Shown here in pieces: positions 1 through 9,200 of a DNA stretch of 64,000 bases. Origin of the DNA: Nitrosomonas communis (GTDB taxonomy: Bacteria; Pseudomonadota; Gammaproteobacteria; Burkholderiales; Nitrosomonadaceae). The stretch covers positions 79,300 to 143,299 of the forward strand of contig NZ_FOUB01000004.1 in NCBI RefSeq assembly GCF_900114745.1, written 5' to 3'. The notes under the pieces were generated by a model. It searched no databases. It saw only the letters and a list, made by a program, of their open reading frames with translations, and was not told where the DNA came from. The position numbers and the translations under genes are program-made. Within the stretch, counting starts at the first letter, position 1. Every line of letters starts with the position of its first letter.

Positions 1-354
1 CTGACTACCCATTATCTTGAAGAAGCAGAAGCATTATGTAATCGTGCTGCTATGCTCAAGCAGGGTAAAATTGTTGCATTAGATAGTATACGGAGCCTTA
101 TTAATGGTATTCAGGGATTCTCAATCCAACTTCGGCTTTCTTCCGAAACATTGCCGCCTATTTTGCAAGAATGGCCTAGTAGCCGTCATGAGGGTTTGCA
201 TATCTTCAAAATAAAAGATTATTTCCAGGTTGAAACAATACTTGCGCTATTGCGTTCCGAGCATATACAAGTACTAGAAATGCAATTACAGCAGCCTGAT
301 CTGGAGGAAGTATTTGTAAAAATTATGGGAGCCGAGTCTTCGGAAGTATTATGA
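1..354 (+). CDS. ABC transporter ATP-binding protein, C-terminal part (YadG-like)
   Basis: The reading frame is open from the first base of the window and ends at 354, so only the last ~117 residues of an ABC ATPase are present; the Walker A, signature and Walker B parts lie upstream of the window. The visible start reads LTTHYLEEAEALCNRAA, which is the H-loop (switch histidine) and following helix typical of drug/polysaccharide-type ABC-2 ATPases. The tail contains the usual C-terminal extension ending in LEEVFVKIMG, a hallmark of this subfamily. The stop overlaps the start of the permease gene (ATGA, 351-354), so the two are translationally coupled and form one exporter of the YadGH/NodIJ type. 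The substrate cannot be told from sequence. Confidence 0.9.
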   Translation: MTTHYLEEAEALCNRAAMLKQGKIVALDSIRSLINGIQGFSIQLRLSSETLPPILQEWPSSRHEGLHIFKIKDYFQVETILALLRSEHIQVLEMQLQQPDLEEVFVKIMGAESSEVL

Positions 355-1106
355 TTGGTTTTTACACATTATTTTATAAAGAGTTATTGAGATTCTGGAA
401 AGTAAGCTTCCAGACGATATTGGCACCGGTTTTATCTAGCTTACTTTATCTGCTTATTTTTTCCCATGTACTAGAAACGCGTGTACAGGTATATCAAGGA
501 ATTTCTTATACATCGTTCTTGATTCCAGGTCTAGTGATTATGGCTATCTTGCAAAACACTTTTGCAAATTCATCTTCTAGCCTGATTCAATCCAAAATAT
601 CCGGCAATATTGTATTTATCTTGTTATCGCCTTTATCTTATCTGGAGATATTTCTGGCCTACATCGGAGCAGCGGTAGTGCGCGGCTTATTAGTAGGGTT
701 AGGTGTATACGCTATAACGATGCTATTATATGGCGTGTCACTACAGCTGCCTTTATGGGCTTTATTGTTTGCGATTGCAGGTAGTATGTTATTAGGTGCA
801 TTGGGTATTATTGCTGGTGTTTGGTCAGAAAAATTTGATCAACTCGCTGCTTTCCAGAATTTTATTATTTTGCCATTGACCTTTTTATCAGGTGTATTTT
901 ATTCGATCCATTCGCTTCCCCCTGGATGGCAATATTTATCACATTTGAATCCTTTTTTTTATATCGTCGACGGACTTCGCTATGGTTTTCTGGGAACATC
1001 AGATATTTCCCCTTACTTTAGTTTAGGGGTTGTGATAGTGTGTTTAACAATAGTTTCCTGGTTAACAGTATGGATGTTAAAGAGCGGTTATAAAATTCGC
1101 CATTAA
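351..1106 (+). CDS. ABC-2 type transporter permease (YadH/NodJ-like)
   Basis: A 251-residue membrane protein with about six hydrophobic segments, the normal size for an ABC-2 permease. It begins MIGFYTLFYKELLRFWKV, a short cytoplasmic helix common in YadH/NodJ proteins, and contains the conserved late segment PLTFLSGVFYSIHSLPPGWQ followed by NPFFYIVDGLRYGFLG, both characteristic of the family. It overlaps the preceding ATPase gene by four bases and would form the inner-membrane channel of that exporter. The known family exports lipids, polysaccharides or lipo-oligosaccharides; here the substrate is unknown. There is no further gene in the operon before the repeat element at 1276. Confidence 0.9.
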   Translation: MIGFYTLFYKELLRFWKVSFQTILAPVLSSLLYLLIFSHVLETRVQVYQGISYTSFLIPGLVIMAILQNTFANSSSSLIQSKISGNIVFILLSPLSYLEIFLAYIGAAVVRGLLVGLGVYAITMLLYGVSLQLPLWALLFAIAGSMLLGALGIIAGVWSEKFDQLAAFQNFIILPLTFLSGVFYSIHSLPPGWQYLSHLNPFFYIVDGLRYGFLGTSDISPYFSLGVVIVCLTIVSWLTVWMLKSGYKIRH

Positions 1107-1275
1107 ACCTGTATCTTGTCCTATTTTATAAGGAAACTCTGAATAAGCCTCTATACAAGCAAACTGGTAAATTGCGGTGTTGTATGTATTTGAAAGATTA
1201 TCTATAAATTTATCTGATATGACTTATTTTTGTACATTACTGGCTTTGTTTCTTATCTTGTTAAGTTAATTTATT

Positions 1276-1380
1276 AATCCCATTTCCAAATCAAACTTGG
1301 CACGAAAGTATGCCGCAGATAGTATCAATAAGACGGCGAGGAAAAGCCGATAAAGCAGCCTGGATTTTGAAATAGGATAA
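1276..1380 (+). repeat. MITE-like dispersed repeat, copy 1 (orientation A, degenerate)
   Basis: About 105 bp with imperfect terminal inverted repeats (ATCCCATTTCCAAATCAAA / TTTTGAAATAGGAT) and the family core CCGCAGATAGTATCAATAAGACGG. This is one of the most diverged of the 12 copies in the window. It lies between the YadH-like permease and ibaG; the rest of the 335-base gap 1107-1441 shows nothing else recognisable. Confidence 0.8.
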
Positions 1381-1441
1381 GCGTTGTCCTGGTTTATTCT
1401 CAGTACAGCAACATGAGATTTATTTATCTAAAGGATCGAAA

Positions 1442-1702
1442 ATGATTACCTCAGATTATATTAAACAATGTATTGAAACATCTTTACCATGTGAATGGAT
1501 TCAGGTAGAAGGGGAAGATGGGCGTCATTTTAGTGCCATTATCGTTAGTGAACAATTCAAAGGAAAAAGCATGGTTCAGCAACATCAACTGGTTTATCGG
1601 GCCTTACGGGATAAAATGAAAGAAGAGATCCATGCGTTATCAATGAAAACACTTACGCCTGAACAGTGGGAAGAATATAAGCAAGCTGAGCAGCAAGCTT
1701 AG
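1442..1702 (+). CDS. ibaG: BolA-family protein IbaG (YrbA)
   Basis: An 86-residue single-domain BolA-like protein. The stretch EDGRHFSAIIVSEQFKGKSM followed by VQQHQLVYRALRDKMKEEIHALSMKT matches the class II KH-like fold of IbaG/YrbA, including the conserved HxLVYxxL helix and the terminal HALSMKTLTPEQW signature. A histidine in the RHF segment corresponds to the residue that helps bind Fe-S clusters with monothiol glutaredoxins in this family. A good ribosome site (AAGGA, six bases before the ATG) supports the start. In many proteobacteria it follows the phospholipid/ABC transport genes and precedes murA; here it stands alone with its own terminator and murA does not follow. Confidence 0.93.
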   Translation: MITSDYIKQCIETSLPCEWIQVEGEDGRHFSAIIVSEQFKGKSMVQQHQLVYRALRDKMKEEIHALSMKTLTPEQWEEYKQAEQQA

Positions 1703-1762
1703 AGCTTGTAGAGATGGGTATAAAGAGAGAAAGCTATTCTCTGGGATATAGTAGGAAAAGGC

Positions 1763-1800
1763 ATACCGCTATGGTAGCTACCATAGCGGTATATTTTTTA
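1763..1800 (+). terminator. Rho-independent terminator after ibaG
   Basis: A perfect 30-bp palindrome (1763-1792; arms ATACCGCTATGG and CCATAGCGGTAT around TAGCTA) is followed by a T-run (ATTTTTTA). It lies 60 bases after the ibaG stop. The hairpin is symmetrical, and the A/T context could make it work for both strands. Confidence 0.85.
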
Positions 1801-1808
1801 ACCTATCC

Positions 1809-1965
1809 TCATTCAAGCTCGTTAAATGATTGTGGCTGAGCAATACCAAATCCCTGAGCAAAATCAACTCCTCTGTCATGTAACTTCTCAACACTCTTAA
1901 GTGATTCAACAGATTCTGAGATGGTTTGAATTTTCATGAGGTGGGCTATACGGTTAATTTCTCTT
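1809..1965 (-). pseudogene. C-terminal fragment of an EAL-domain (c-di-GMP phosphodiesterase) gene
   Basis: Translating the minus strand gives an open stretch of about 50 codons ending at a TGA (1809-1811): INRIAHLMKIQTISESVES, then GVDFAQGFGIAQPQS. This is the terminal part of an EAL domain (the TIAEfVE strand and the GvDyaQGYgigrP tail). The homology stops where repeat copy 2 begins at 1964, and nothing EAL-like is seen beyond the repeat. I read it as the surviving 3' end of a gene truncated at, or before, insertion of the element. It has no start or catalytic motifs and cannot be functional alone. Confidence 0.65.
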
Positions 1966-2070
1966 ATTCCACTTGCAAATCAAAAATGACATGAAGGTGA
2001 GCCGCAGACAGTATCAATAATACGGCAAGGTGAAGCCGACAAAGTCAGTTTTAATTTAGAAATGGAATAA
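1964..2070 (+). repeat. MITE-like dispersed repeat, copy 2 (orientation A)
   Basis: 107 bp from TTATTCCACTTGCAAATCAA to TTAGAAATGGAATAA with the core GCCGCAGACAGTATCAATAA. It forms the boundary of the EAL gene fragment. The ~100 bases between it and the next gene are AT-rich without recognisable features. Confidence 0.9.
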
Positions 2071-2176
2071 GACTTGATTGCATTAAATTTAGAAAACGCT
2101 TAGGTTTTTATTCTTATAGCTACTATAAAAATTAAAAATTGTGTATGAGAAATTAAAGCTACTTATTTTAGTTTAA

Positions 2177-3214
2177 TCAATTTTGCCCATAACTTGATAA
2201 GGATTTAGCTCTTGCCCAGAACTTCCATAAATTATTGTGTGTCATTATAAAATTTTTTATGCCACTTTCATTTAAAACGGTAATCGTCAATTGAGAAATT
2301 GTTCGTTTTTTCATTGCTTCGAACAAGGGTATAAACCAGTCATTTTCTAGCAAACTTAAATATTCACGCCACTCATATATATTCCTATATTGGGTTTTTC
2401 CCCATAGAGAATCAAGTACGATTAAATGATTACCTGATGAGGCTTGGTGCTGCCATTCTTTTGCATCAGGAGGAAGTGGATAACAGTTTGTGCCGCTTGC
2501 AACCGCCAGGGCATGAGTAAAAGTATGATCACACCATATCTGGTTAAAAGTTGAGTGTATATTCTGTGGCATCATTCCTCCTCCCCAGAACCAAATGCTA
2601 TTGATCGCCAATTCGCCTCGCTCTTCTCTTTCCTGGTTAAGCGGATGATTATGTAGCAGCATTTGTATTTCATTAAAAATGTTGTGCCATGCTGGGCTCT
2701 CTTCTCCCAGAGGAAGCAAATTATTGATATTTTTGCCAATCATTTCGCTAAGCAGTCGAGTTTGCAAGGAAGGGATTTTGGCAATACGGACATACCAGCG
2801 ATCAGCGTGAAGTGGTAAAAATACGATCCCACTTTTACTATAATGCTGATTGAGCGTATCGGTAAATTGGATCGATTCCTTTAAGGAAATTGAGAAAACT
2901 TGACTGTCAGCTAGCAGCATATGATTGTGCTGAATACGCAGGTGAACTGGATCAGCGCGAAGCCAATACCCATTCTGATCAAATCCTTTGTTTATCCCGT
3001 CAAGTTGTAACATAATGGGTGCAACTGGCCAATCTTGCTGTTTCGACACACCGAAAGCCCGACATAGCCATTCTTCTATTCCTTGAGACTGACTCTCGGT
3101 ATAACGGCTTTTAGCCAGGATGGCTTCTAAAGCAGACAAAGATAAGTCACTATAAACTTCAGGCCTGCCAGCTTCAGGCCAAAATAATCCTGGAATTAGA
3201 AGATGTATATGCAT
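2177..3214 (-). CDS. RpfE-like / cofactor-independent phosphoglycerate mutase-like protein
   Basis: 345 residues. The protein resembles the conserved beta/gammaproteobacterial family annotated as RpfE-type regulatory protein or phosphoglycerate-mutase-like. Visible family features are MHIHLLIPGLFWP at the N-terminus, PVAPIMLQLDGIN, the block WYVRIAKIPSLQT, and NSIWFWGGGMMPQ near residue 210. The metal-binding motifs of true iPGM are not evident, so a glycolytic role is doubtful; its biochemical function is not known to me. In related genomes it often sits next to recJ, which is not here. No clear Shine-Dalgarno is seen before the ATG. Downstream (lower coordinates) lie repeat copy 2 and the EAL fragment. 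Confidence 0.75.
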   Translation of the reverse strand: MHIHLLIPGLFWPEAGRPEVYSDLSLSALEAILAKSRYTESQSQGIEEWLCRAFGVSKQQDWPVAPIMLQLDGINKGFDQNGYWLRADPVHLRIQHNHMLLADSQVFSISLKESIQFTDTLNQHYSKSGIVFLPLHADRWYVRIAKIPSLQTRLLSEMIGKNINNLLPLGEESPAWHNIFNEIQMLLHNHPLNQEREERGELAINSIWFWGGGMMPQNIHSTFNQIWCDHTFTHALAVASGTNCYPLPPDAKEWQHQASSGNHLIVLDSLWGKTQYRNIYEWREYLSLLENDWFIPLFEAMKKRTISQLTITVLNESGIKNFIMTHNNLWKFWARAKSLSSYGQN

Positions 3215-3773
3215 AAATTAATAAAAAATGTAGGTAAAAATTATTGCGAATAAAAAATTTCAGTAAGAGGGTGAAGTCATTATAAAGCTTCCCATGCTTT
3301 ATTTTATTTTTGGAATCAATTTGTTACTTCTCGAAACAACAGCAAATTGATAGTAGAATGTTTAAAGCATTCAATCCATCCTAAATTATTTGTGATGGAG
3401 CTTTTTATTTTTTTTACAACTTGTTCAGGTTGTATTCATTTTTTAAATTTATAATGGTAGTTTTACTTAGATGAGATTCTGGGATTACAATTGTTGGTAA
3501 TTTTATTTTTATTATGTCAAACAGATAAAACGTTCATGACTAAAGCAATAGCAATTAGCTTATCGCAACATAGTATGAGATAAGTAATTATTTGATTTGA
3601 TCATACTTAATAAAATTCAGAAACTTTCTGCAAACCTTTTATTTTTGTCGAAAAACATCCATTTTCTCAGCCATCACAGTGATAGCCTTTATAGCCTTTA
3701 TAGCCTTTACATTGCAATACACAATCGTTACCTTCAAATCTGCTTTAACTCTCCTTAACTCCAAGATTAAAAG
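3215..3773. other. AT-rich intergenic region with a 9-bp triplicate
   Basis: A 559-base gap between divergent genes, the RpfE-like gene (-) and the metal efflux operon (+). It must hold the promoters of both. It contains three exact tandem copies of TAGCCTTTA at 3683-3709, about 65-80 bases before the efflux operon. I could not assign a regulator site with confidence; no MerR-type spaced palindrome was evident by eye. Confidence 0.4.
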
Positions 3774-3788
3774 TTGATTAGAAACTAT

Positions 3789-5072
3789 ATGCAGAAATTT
3801 ATTATCTTGCTCAGCTTGTTTTTTTCTTTAACTCCTATTGTATGGGCTCAAGATTCAGCTAAAGTATGGGCTCAAGATTCAGCTAGAAAGTTTTCCATCG
3901 AGGAAATCCAGCGTTTGGGATTGGAAGCGAATGGTTTAGTCCTGGCTGCACGTTCGCAAGTGAATATTGCTAGCGCGGGTGTGGTTGCTGCGTCTGCCTA
4001 CCCAAACCCTGAGGTTCTGGTAATGGCGGGTCCGGTCGGTAAGCGATTCCCGGAATCCATAACCGGACCAATGGCTGACCAACGCACAGTTACAGTTGTC
4101 CAGCCGATTGAGAATCCTTTTATGCGGAGTGCACGCATTGGTGCAGCAGAGGCTGGAGTTGAGGCTGGACGTGCCAGCCTGGATCAGGTACGGGCTGATT
4201 TGTCTGCCCAATTACGGGTACGGGCCTATGAATTATTACTGCGTCAAGAGCAAGCTGCATTGGAACAAAGCATTTTTGATCTGCTTAAGGAAGTTCGCAG
4301 GCGTATCAAATTGAATGTAGAGAGAGGAGAAGCAGCCCGTTTTGAACTTATTCGGGCGGATACCGAGCTTAGAAGTGCAGAGAACCGCAAAGAGGCAGCG
4401 CGATTGAATGCAGAGCGGGCACGGGTTGCTTTATTGCAGTTTACAGCCGGTGCGTTACCAACTGATTTTGAAGTCAAAGGCTCCTTGAAGGACCCAGTAG
4501 CGCTGCCTTCATTAGAGATCTTACGTAGGGAAGTTCCAGCAGCGAATCCAGAGATAGTACGTTTGCAAGCTGAGCAAGAACGCGCTAAGTTGCGTATTGA
4601 TCAGGAGCGTGCTTCTGTGCTTCCTTCCGTAAATGTGCTATACACTAATTTTCAAGATACCCAATTTACCGCTAACACGGCTGGCTTAAGCGTGAGAGTT
4701 CCCATTTTTTATCGCCGCCGTGGCGAGATTGATAGTGCAATCTTTGATTCTGCGCGCGTCCGGGAAACACTGGATTTTCGCCGTTATGAAGTGGGTCAGT
4801 TGTTTGAATCTGCATGGCAGGCTCTGCAGATTGCTCAGCGAAGAGTTGATATGTTTGAGGGCGGCTTAATCAAAGAAGCAGAAAATGCAGTGGAAGTCGC
4901 CCAAGCTGCCTATCGTTTTGGTGAGCGTAGTTTGCTCGAGTTGCTAGATACTCAACGTGTCCTTCGTGGAATCTTGGGTGATTCTTTACAAGCGTATTTT
5001 GATCTGCAAGCAGCCGCTGCCGAGATTGACCGACTACGTGCACATTATCCCAAGGAGTTGATTCCAGAATGA
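3789..5072 (+). CDS. Outer-membrane efflux protein, TolC family (CzcC-like)
   Basis: About 427 residues from the ATG at 3789. The same frame is open to a TTG at 3774, but the ATG places a clean signal peptide (MQKFIILLSLFFSLTPIVWA) at the terminus. The mature part carries the paired coiled-coil repeats of TolC-type outer-membrane channels, e.g. RLKLNVERGEAARFELIRAD-like and RFGERSLLELLDTQRVLR segments. It is the first gene of a three-gene operon with a CzcB-type adaptor (ATGA overlap at 5069) and a CzcA-type RND pump, so it should form the outer-membrane duct for heavy-metal efflux. Oddity: a 24-bp exact-like tandem duplication (3840-3863, 3864-3887) repeats VWAQDSA across the signal peptidase site. 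Confidence 0.88.
   Translation: MQKFIILLSLFFSLTPIVWAQDSAKVWAQDSARKFSIEEIQRLGLEANGLVLAARSQVNIASAGVVAASAYPNPEVLVMAGPVGKRFPESITGPMADQRTVTVVQPIENPFMRSARIGAAEAGVEAGRASLDQVRADLSAQLRVRAYELLLRQEQAALEQSIFDLLKEVRRRIKLNVERGEAARFELIRADTELRSAENRKEAARLNAERARVALLQFTAGALPTDFEVKGSLKDPVALPSLEILRREVPAANPEIVRLQAEQERAKLRIDQERASVLPSVNVLYTNFQDTQFTANTAGLSVRVPIFYRRRGEIDSAIFDSARVRETLDFRRYEVGQLFESAWQALQIAQRRVDMFEGGLIKEAENAVEVAQAAYRFGERSLLELLDTQRVLRGILGDSLQAYFDLQAAAAEIDRLRAHYPKELIPE
3840..3887 (+). repeat. 24-bp tandem duplication inside the signal-peptide region
   Basis: Two adjacent 24-base copies differing at one base, both encoding V-W-A-Q-D-S-A-(K/R). Each copy supplies a potential signal peptidase I site (VWA followed by Q), so the mature protein could begin at either. 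This looks like a recent slippage duplication kept in frame. Confidence 0.9.
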
Positions 5073-6241
5073 AAATTACGTTACCTATAGTGGGCTTCTT
5101 TTTGTTTGCGCTATTGTTAGCAGGGTGCAATCAGAATGAGTCTTCTCAGCCTCCTCAGAATGAGGAAACTACACAACAGGAATCAGAAGCCGAAAGGGAT
5201 ATTAATAGTATTACTGTCCGACCTGAGTTAATAAATAGACTGAAAATCGGCCAACCTTCGCTGGTTGATCTGGCTGATAGGATACAAGTTCCTAGCCGCG
5301 TTCAGGTGGATGAGGAAAGGACAGCGAAAATTGGTTCTTACGTAACAGGGCGAATCATTAATTTGTTTATCGTATTGGGGGATTACGTTAAAGAAGGTGA
5401 TCGATTGGCACGTATTACCAGCCCAGAGTTAACGCAATCACAACTTGCCTATTTACGTGCTCAATCGCGTGTCGTCGTGACTCAGAAAGCGGCTGAGCGT
5501 GCGAGGCATCTTTTGGCCGCTGATGTGATACCGCTTGCAGAGGTGGAGCGACGGCAGTCCGAGCTTGAAATTGCCCAGGCTGAGCTGGGAGCGGCATCAG
5601 ATCAATTAAGGTTGTTTGGAATGAGTCATGCTGAATTAAAAGAACTATCTAAAAAAGGAAAGATTTTACCGTGGCTGGATATCAAGGCAACCCGAGAAGG
5701 CTACGTTATTGAACGTAACGTCATTGTAGGCCAGGTGGTGCAACCTTCTGACCCACTATTTCAGGTTGCTGATCTTTCTTCTGTGTGGGTGGTTGGGGAT
5801 GTGCCGGAGCAAATTGCCAGGGATGTTCGGCTCGGTCAGCACGTACAAATTGATGTTCCTGCCATAGGCAGTATTGGACGTGATGGGGTGATCATTTTTG
5901 TCTCGGATATTGTCAATCGCGTAACGCGCACTGTGATGACTCGGGTTTTAGTGGAGAACCGGGATCGTAAACTTAAGCCTGATATGCTGGCGAATATGCA
6001 CATTACAGACCCACAGCATAAAACATTGGTCGTTCCAGAAGCGGCGGTGGTACGTGAATTGAACCAGGATTATGTTTTTCTCGCAAAAAGTGATGATCAC
6101 TTTGAGCGAGTACCGGTTGAACTAGGGCCCGAAGTCGCTAATTTCCGCCCCGTACTGAGTGGGCTCACAGTGGATCAACATATTGTGATAGAAGGCGCTT
6201 ATCATTTAGACAGCGAGCGTAAGCTTGCTGAGTTGGAGTAA
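5069..6241 (+). CDS. Efflux RND periplasmic adaptor lipoprotein (CzcB-like)
   Basis: 390 residues. The N-terminus MKITLPIVGFFLFALLLAGC carries a lipobox (LAGC, Cys20), so it is anchored as a lipoprotein. It then shows the membrane-fusion-protein order: barrel-sandwich half (KIGSYVTGRIINLFIVLGDYV), an alpha-hairpin (residues ~115-190, rich in A/E/R), the second lipoyl half (ATREGYVIERNVIVGQVVQP) and beta-barrel/membrane-proximal domains with VVPEAAVVRELNQDYVFL. This matches CzcB/CusB-type adaptors of HME-RND pumps. It overlaps the outer-membrane gene by four bases and ends three bases before the pump gene, giving a tight operon. No His-rich N-terminal metal-binding segment is visible. Confidence 0.9.
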   Translation: MKITLPIVGFFLFALLLAGCNQNESSQPPQNEETTQQESEAERDINSITVRPELINRLKIGQPSLVDLADRIQVPSRVQVDEERTAKIGSYVTGRIINLFIVLGDYVKEGDRLARITSPELTQSQLAYLRAQSRVVVTQKAAERARHLLAADVIPLAEVERRQSELEIAQAELGAASDQLRLFGMSHAELKELSKKGKILPWLDIKATREGYVIERNVIVGQVVQPSDPLFQVADLSSVWVVGDVPEQIARDVRLGQHVQIDVPAIGSIGRDGVIIFVSDIVNRVTRTVMTRVLVENRDRKLKPDMLANMHITDPQHKTLVVPEAAVVRELNQDYVFLAKSDDHFERVPVELGPEVANFRPVLSGLTVDQHIVIEGAYHLDSERKLAELE

Positions 6242-6244
6242 CTT

Positions 6245-9200
6245 ATGATGGCGGCTATTGTACGTGCCATGCTAAACCAGCGCCTGCTGGTTTTAGTGAT
6301 TGGGTTAGCGCTATGTATTGCTGGAGGTTTTGCCGCTAAAAACCTTTCTGTCGATGCATTTCCTGACGTAACCAATATTCAGGTGCAAGTGGCCACTGTT
6401 GCAATAGGCCGTAGCCCGGAGGAAATGGAGCGATTAGTCACTGTGCCGGTTGAGATTGCCATGACGGGCTTGCCGGGATTAGTCGAGATGCGTTCGATGA
6501 ATAAGAGTGGATTATCACTCATCACATTGGTTTTCACGGATGAAACCGATGTGTTTTTTGCGCGCCAGCTCGTGATGGAACGGATTATTGATGTGACGCC
6601 ACGGTTGATCCGTGGCATTACACCCGTGCTTGGGCCCGTTTCCACTGGTTTGGGGGAAGTTTATCAATACACGATAGAACATCCGAATGACGGTAACCGC
6701 GCGCTGACTGAAGAGGAACTGACTGAGCGACGTACGATTCAGGATTGGGTAGTGCGCCCAATGTTGCGCTCGATCCGGGGTGTGGCAGAAATCAATTCCA
6801 TCGGCGGACATGTCAAGGAATATCAAGTATACGTCGATCCTAACAAGCTGCGGCATTACGATTTAACACTCACCGCAGTTGATCGTGCACTGGCCAGTAA
6901 TAATGCCAATGCCAGCGGAAATATATTAGCACTGCACTATGAGCAATACCTGATTCGCGGAGTGGGTTTAATTGCCACATTGGATGATATCCGCAATATC
7001 ATCCTTAAGGAAATGGATGGGGTGCCGATTTATGTGCGTGATGTGGCGGAGGTAAGATTTGGTGGAGAAGTTCGCCAAGGTGCAAGCATCAAAAATGGCT
7101 ACACTGAATCAGTCGCTGGTATCGTCATGATGCTGCGCGGGGGCAATGCCAAGGAGATTGTAGGGCGGATTAAGGAAAAAGTCGCTGAAATTAATGAGCG
7201 CGGCTTGCTGCCAGGCGGTCTGCAGATCGTACCGTTTTATGATCGAACGGATTTGGTGGATGGCGCCTTAGCAACTGTTCAGAGTACCTTGGTCGAATCA
7301 CTGATTCTCGTCATTGTGGTGTTATCCATCTTTCTTGGAACTGTTCGAACCAGTATCGTAGTGTGCTTCACACTGATCATTACTCCACTGGTCACCTTTA
7401 TAGTGATGAATTACTACGGTCTGCCTGCTAATTTGATGTCTCTAGGTGGGTTGACGATTGCATTAGGAATGATGGTGGACCCAACTGTGGTAGTGGTTGA
7501 AAATATTTACCAGCGTCTTGGTCAAGCAAAGGGGACGGATCAATCCAAATTCGAGATTATCGTTAAGGCAGTGGCTGAAGTCGGCACGCCGGTTATTTTT
7601 GGCGTATTCGTTACCATTTTGGTGTTTTTACCGCTCATGACACTGGAAGGTATGGAGGGAAAAACATTCAGTCCGCTGGCGATCACAATTGCGATCTCAT
7701 TGCTGGTTGCACTCTTTGTATCTGTGCTGTTATCACCCGTGCTGAGTGATTATCTATTGACTGGTGGCAGCGAGCATGACACCAAAATCGTTGCCGCTCT
7801 CAAGCATGGCTACTTGCACATCTTTAATCTGGCAATGCGTAATCAAAAAAAGACCATGATCATTGCAATCAGCTCATTGATCATTGCATTTTCATTGTTT
7901 CCGCTCTTAGGTAAATCGTTTATTCCGATCATGAAAGAAGGGGCAGTGACCCCCGTTATTATCCGGGCGCCCTCCATCTCGCTGGAAGAAGCCATCGAGC
8001 TGGAAATGGAAGCCATGCAGAAGATTGCCACCATACCGGGGGTTAAATCTGTGGTGTCCAAGCTTGGACGAGGTGAATCGCCCGCTGATCCGGCCTCTCA
8101 GAATGAATCTGATCCGATTGCGGATCTGGATCTGGAAGGATCCGGTCGCACCCAGGCAGAAATCGAAGAAGATATTCGTAAAGCGCTGGCAGATCTTCCA
8201 GGTGTCAATATCGTGCTTTCCCAGCCGATTGCACAGCGGGTAGATGAGATGGTAACGGGAGTGCGCTCCCAGGTCGCAATTAAAATTTTTGGTGATGATC
8301 TGGAAGAATTGCGCAAACTATCTGAGCAAGTCGCACGCATTGTCAAGTCAACGCGCGGAGCAAGGGATATTCGCATTGAACGTTTATCAGGTCAGCAGGA
8401 ATTGACCATTAATATTGATCGTCGCGCCATTGCCCGCCATGGTCTCAATGTGTCTGATGTCAACGAGCTGATTGCTACTGCCATTGGTGGTAAAGCAGTG
8501 ACTCAGGTTTTTGAGGGTGAGCGCCGCTTTACGCTGCTTTTGAGGTTTCCGGAAGGATTTCGCCATGATGTGGAAGCGATCAAGGATCTTCTCTTGTTAA
8601 GGCCCGCCAGCATTGCTGCACCGGCGGCTGGAGCGAGGGGTGGTGGCATGCTGATACCTCTCAGTGCAGTAGCAGATATTCAGGTGGTTGACGGTCCAGC
8701 GATTATTTCACGTGAATTTGCTAAACGCCGTGTGGTGGTGGGCGCTAATGTGCATGAGCGAGACATGGGTGGTTTCGTTGCTGAGCTTCAGGAGCGTACT
8801 GCAAAAGAAATTAAATTACCTCCCGGCTATTATTTTGTCTGGGGTGGACAGTTCGAGAATATGGAGCGTGCTATGGCGACGCTTAGTGTGATTGTACCCG
8901 TGACCTTGGCGGCAATTTTCTTCTTGCTGTTCATGTTGTTTAACTCAGTCAAACTTGCCGGGCTCATTTATTTAGTTTTACCGTTTGCTTCAGTGGGAGG
9001 AGTTGTGGGTCTTTTTGTGACGGGTGAGTACCTCTCTGTACCTGCTTCAGTGGGCTTCATCGCAGTATGGGGCACATCCATATTGAATGGTGTAGTGCTC
9101 ATTTCTTTTATTCGTGAATTGCGTGATCAAGGATTGAGTGTAGAGGAGGCAGTGAGAAAAGCTTGTGCGCAGCGCTTCCGCCCTGTCATGATGACCGCGG

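Noticed and set aside
3936..4211. Antisense open frame within the efflux outer-membrane gene
   Set aside because: Shadow of a conserved gene with no start signal.
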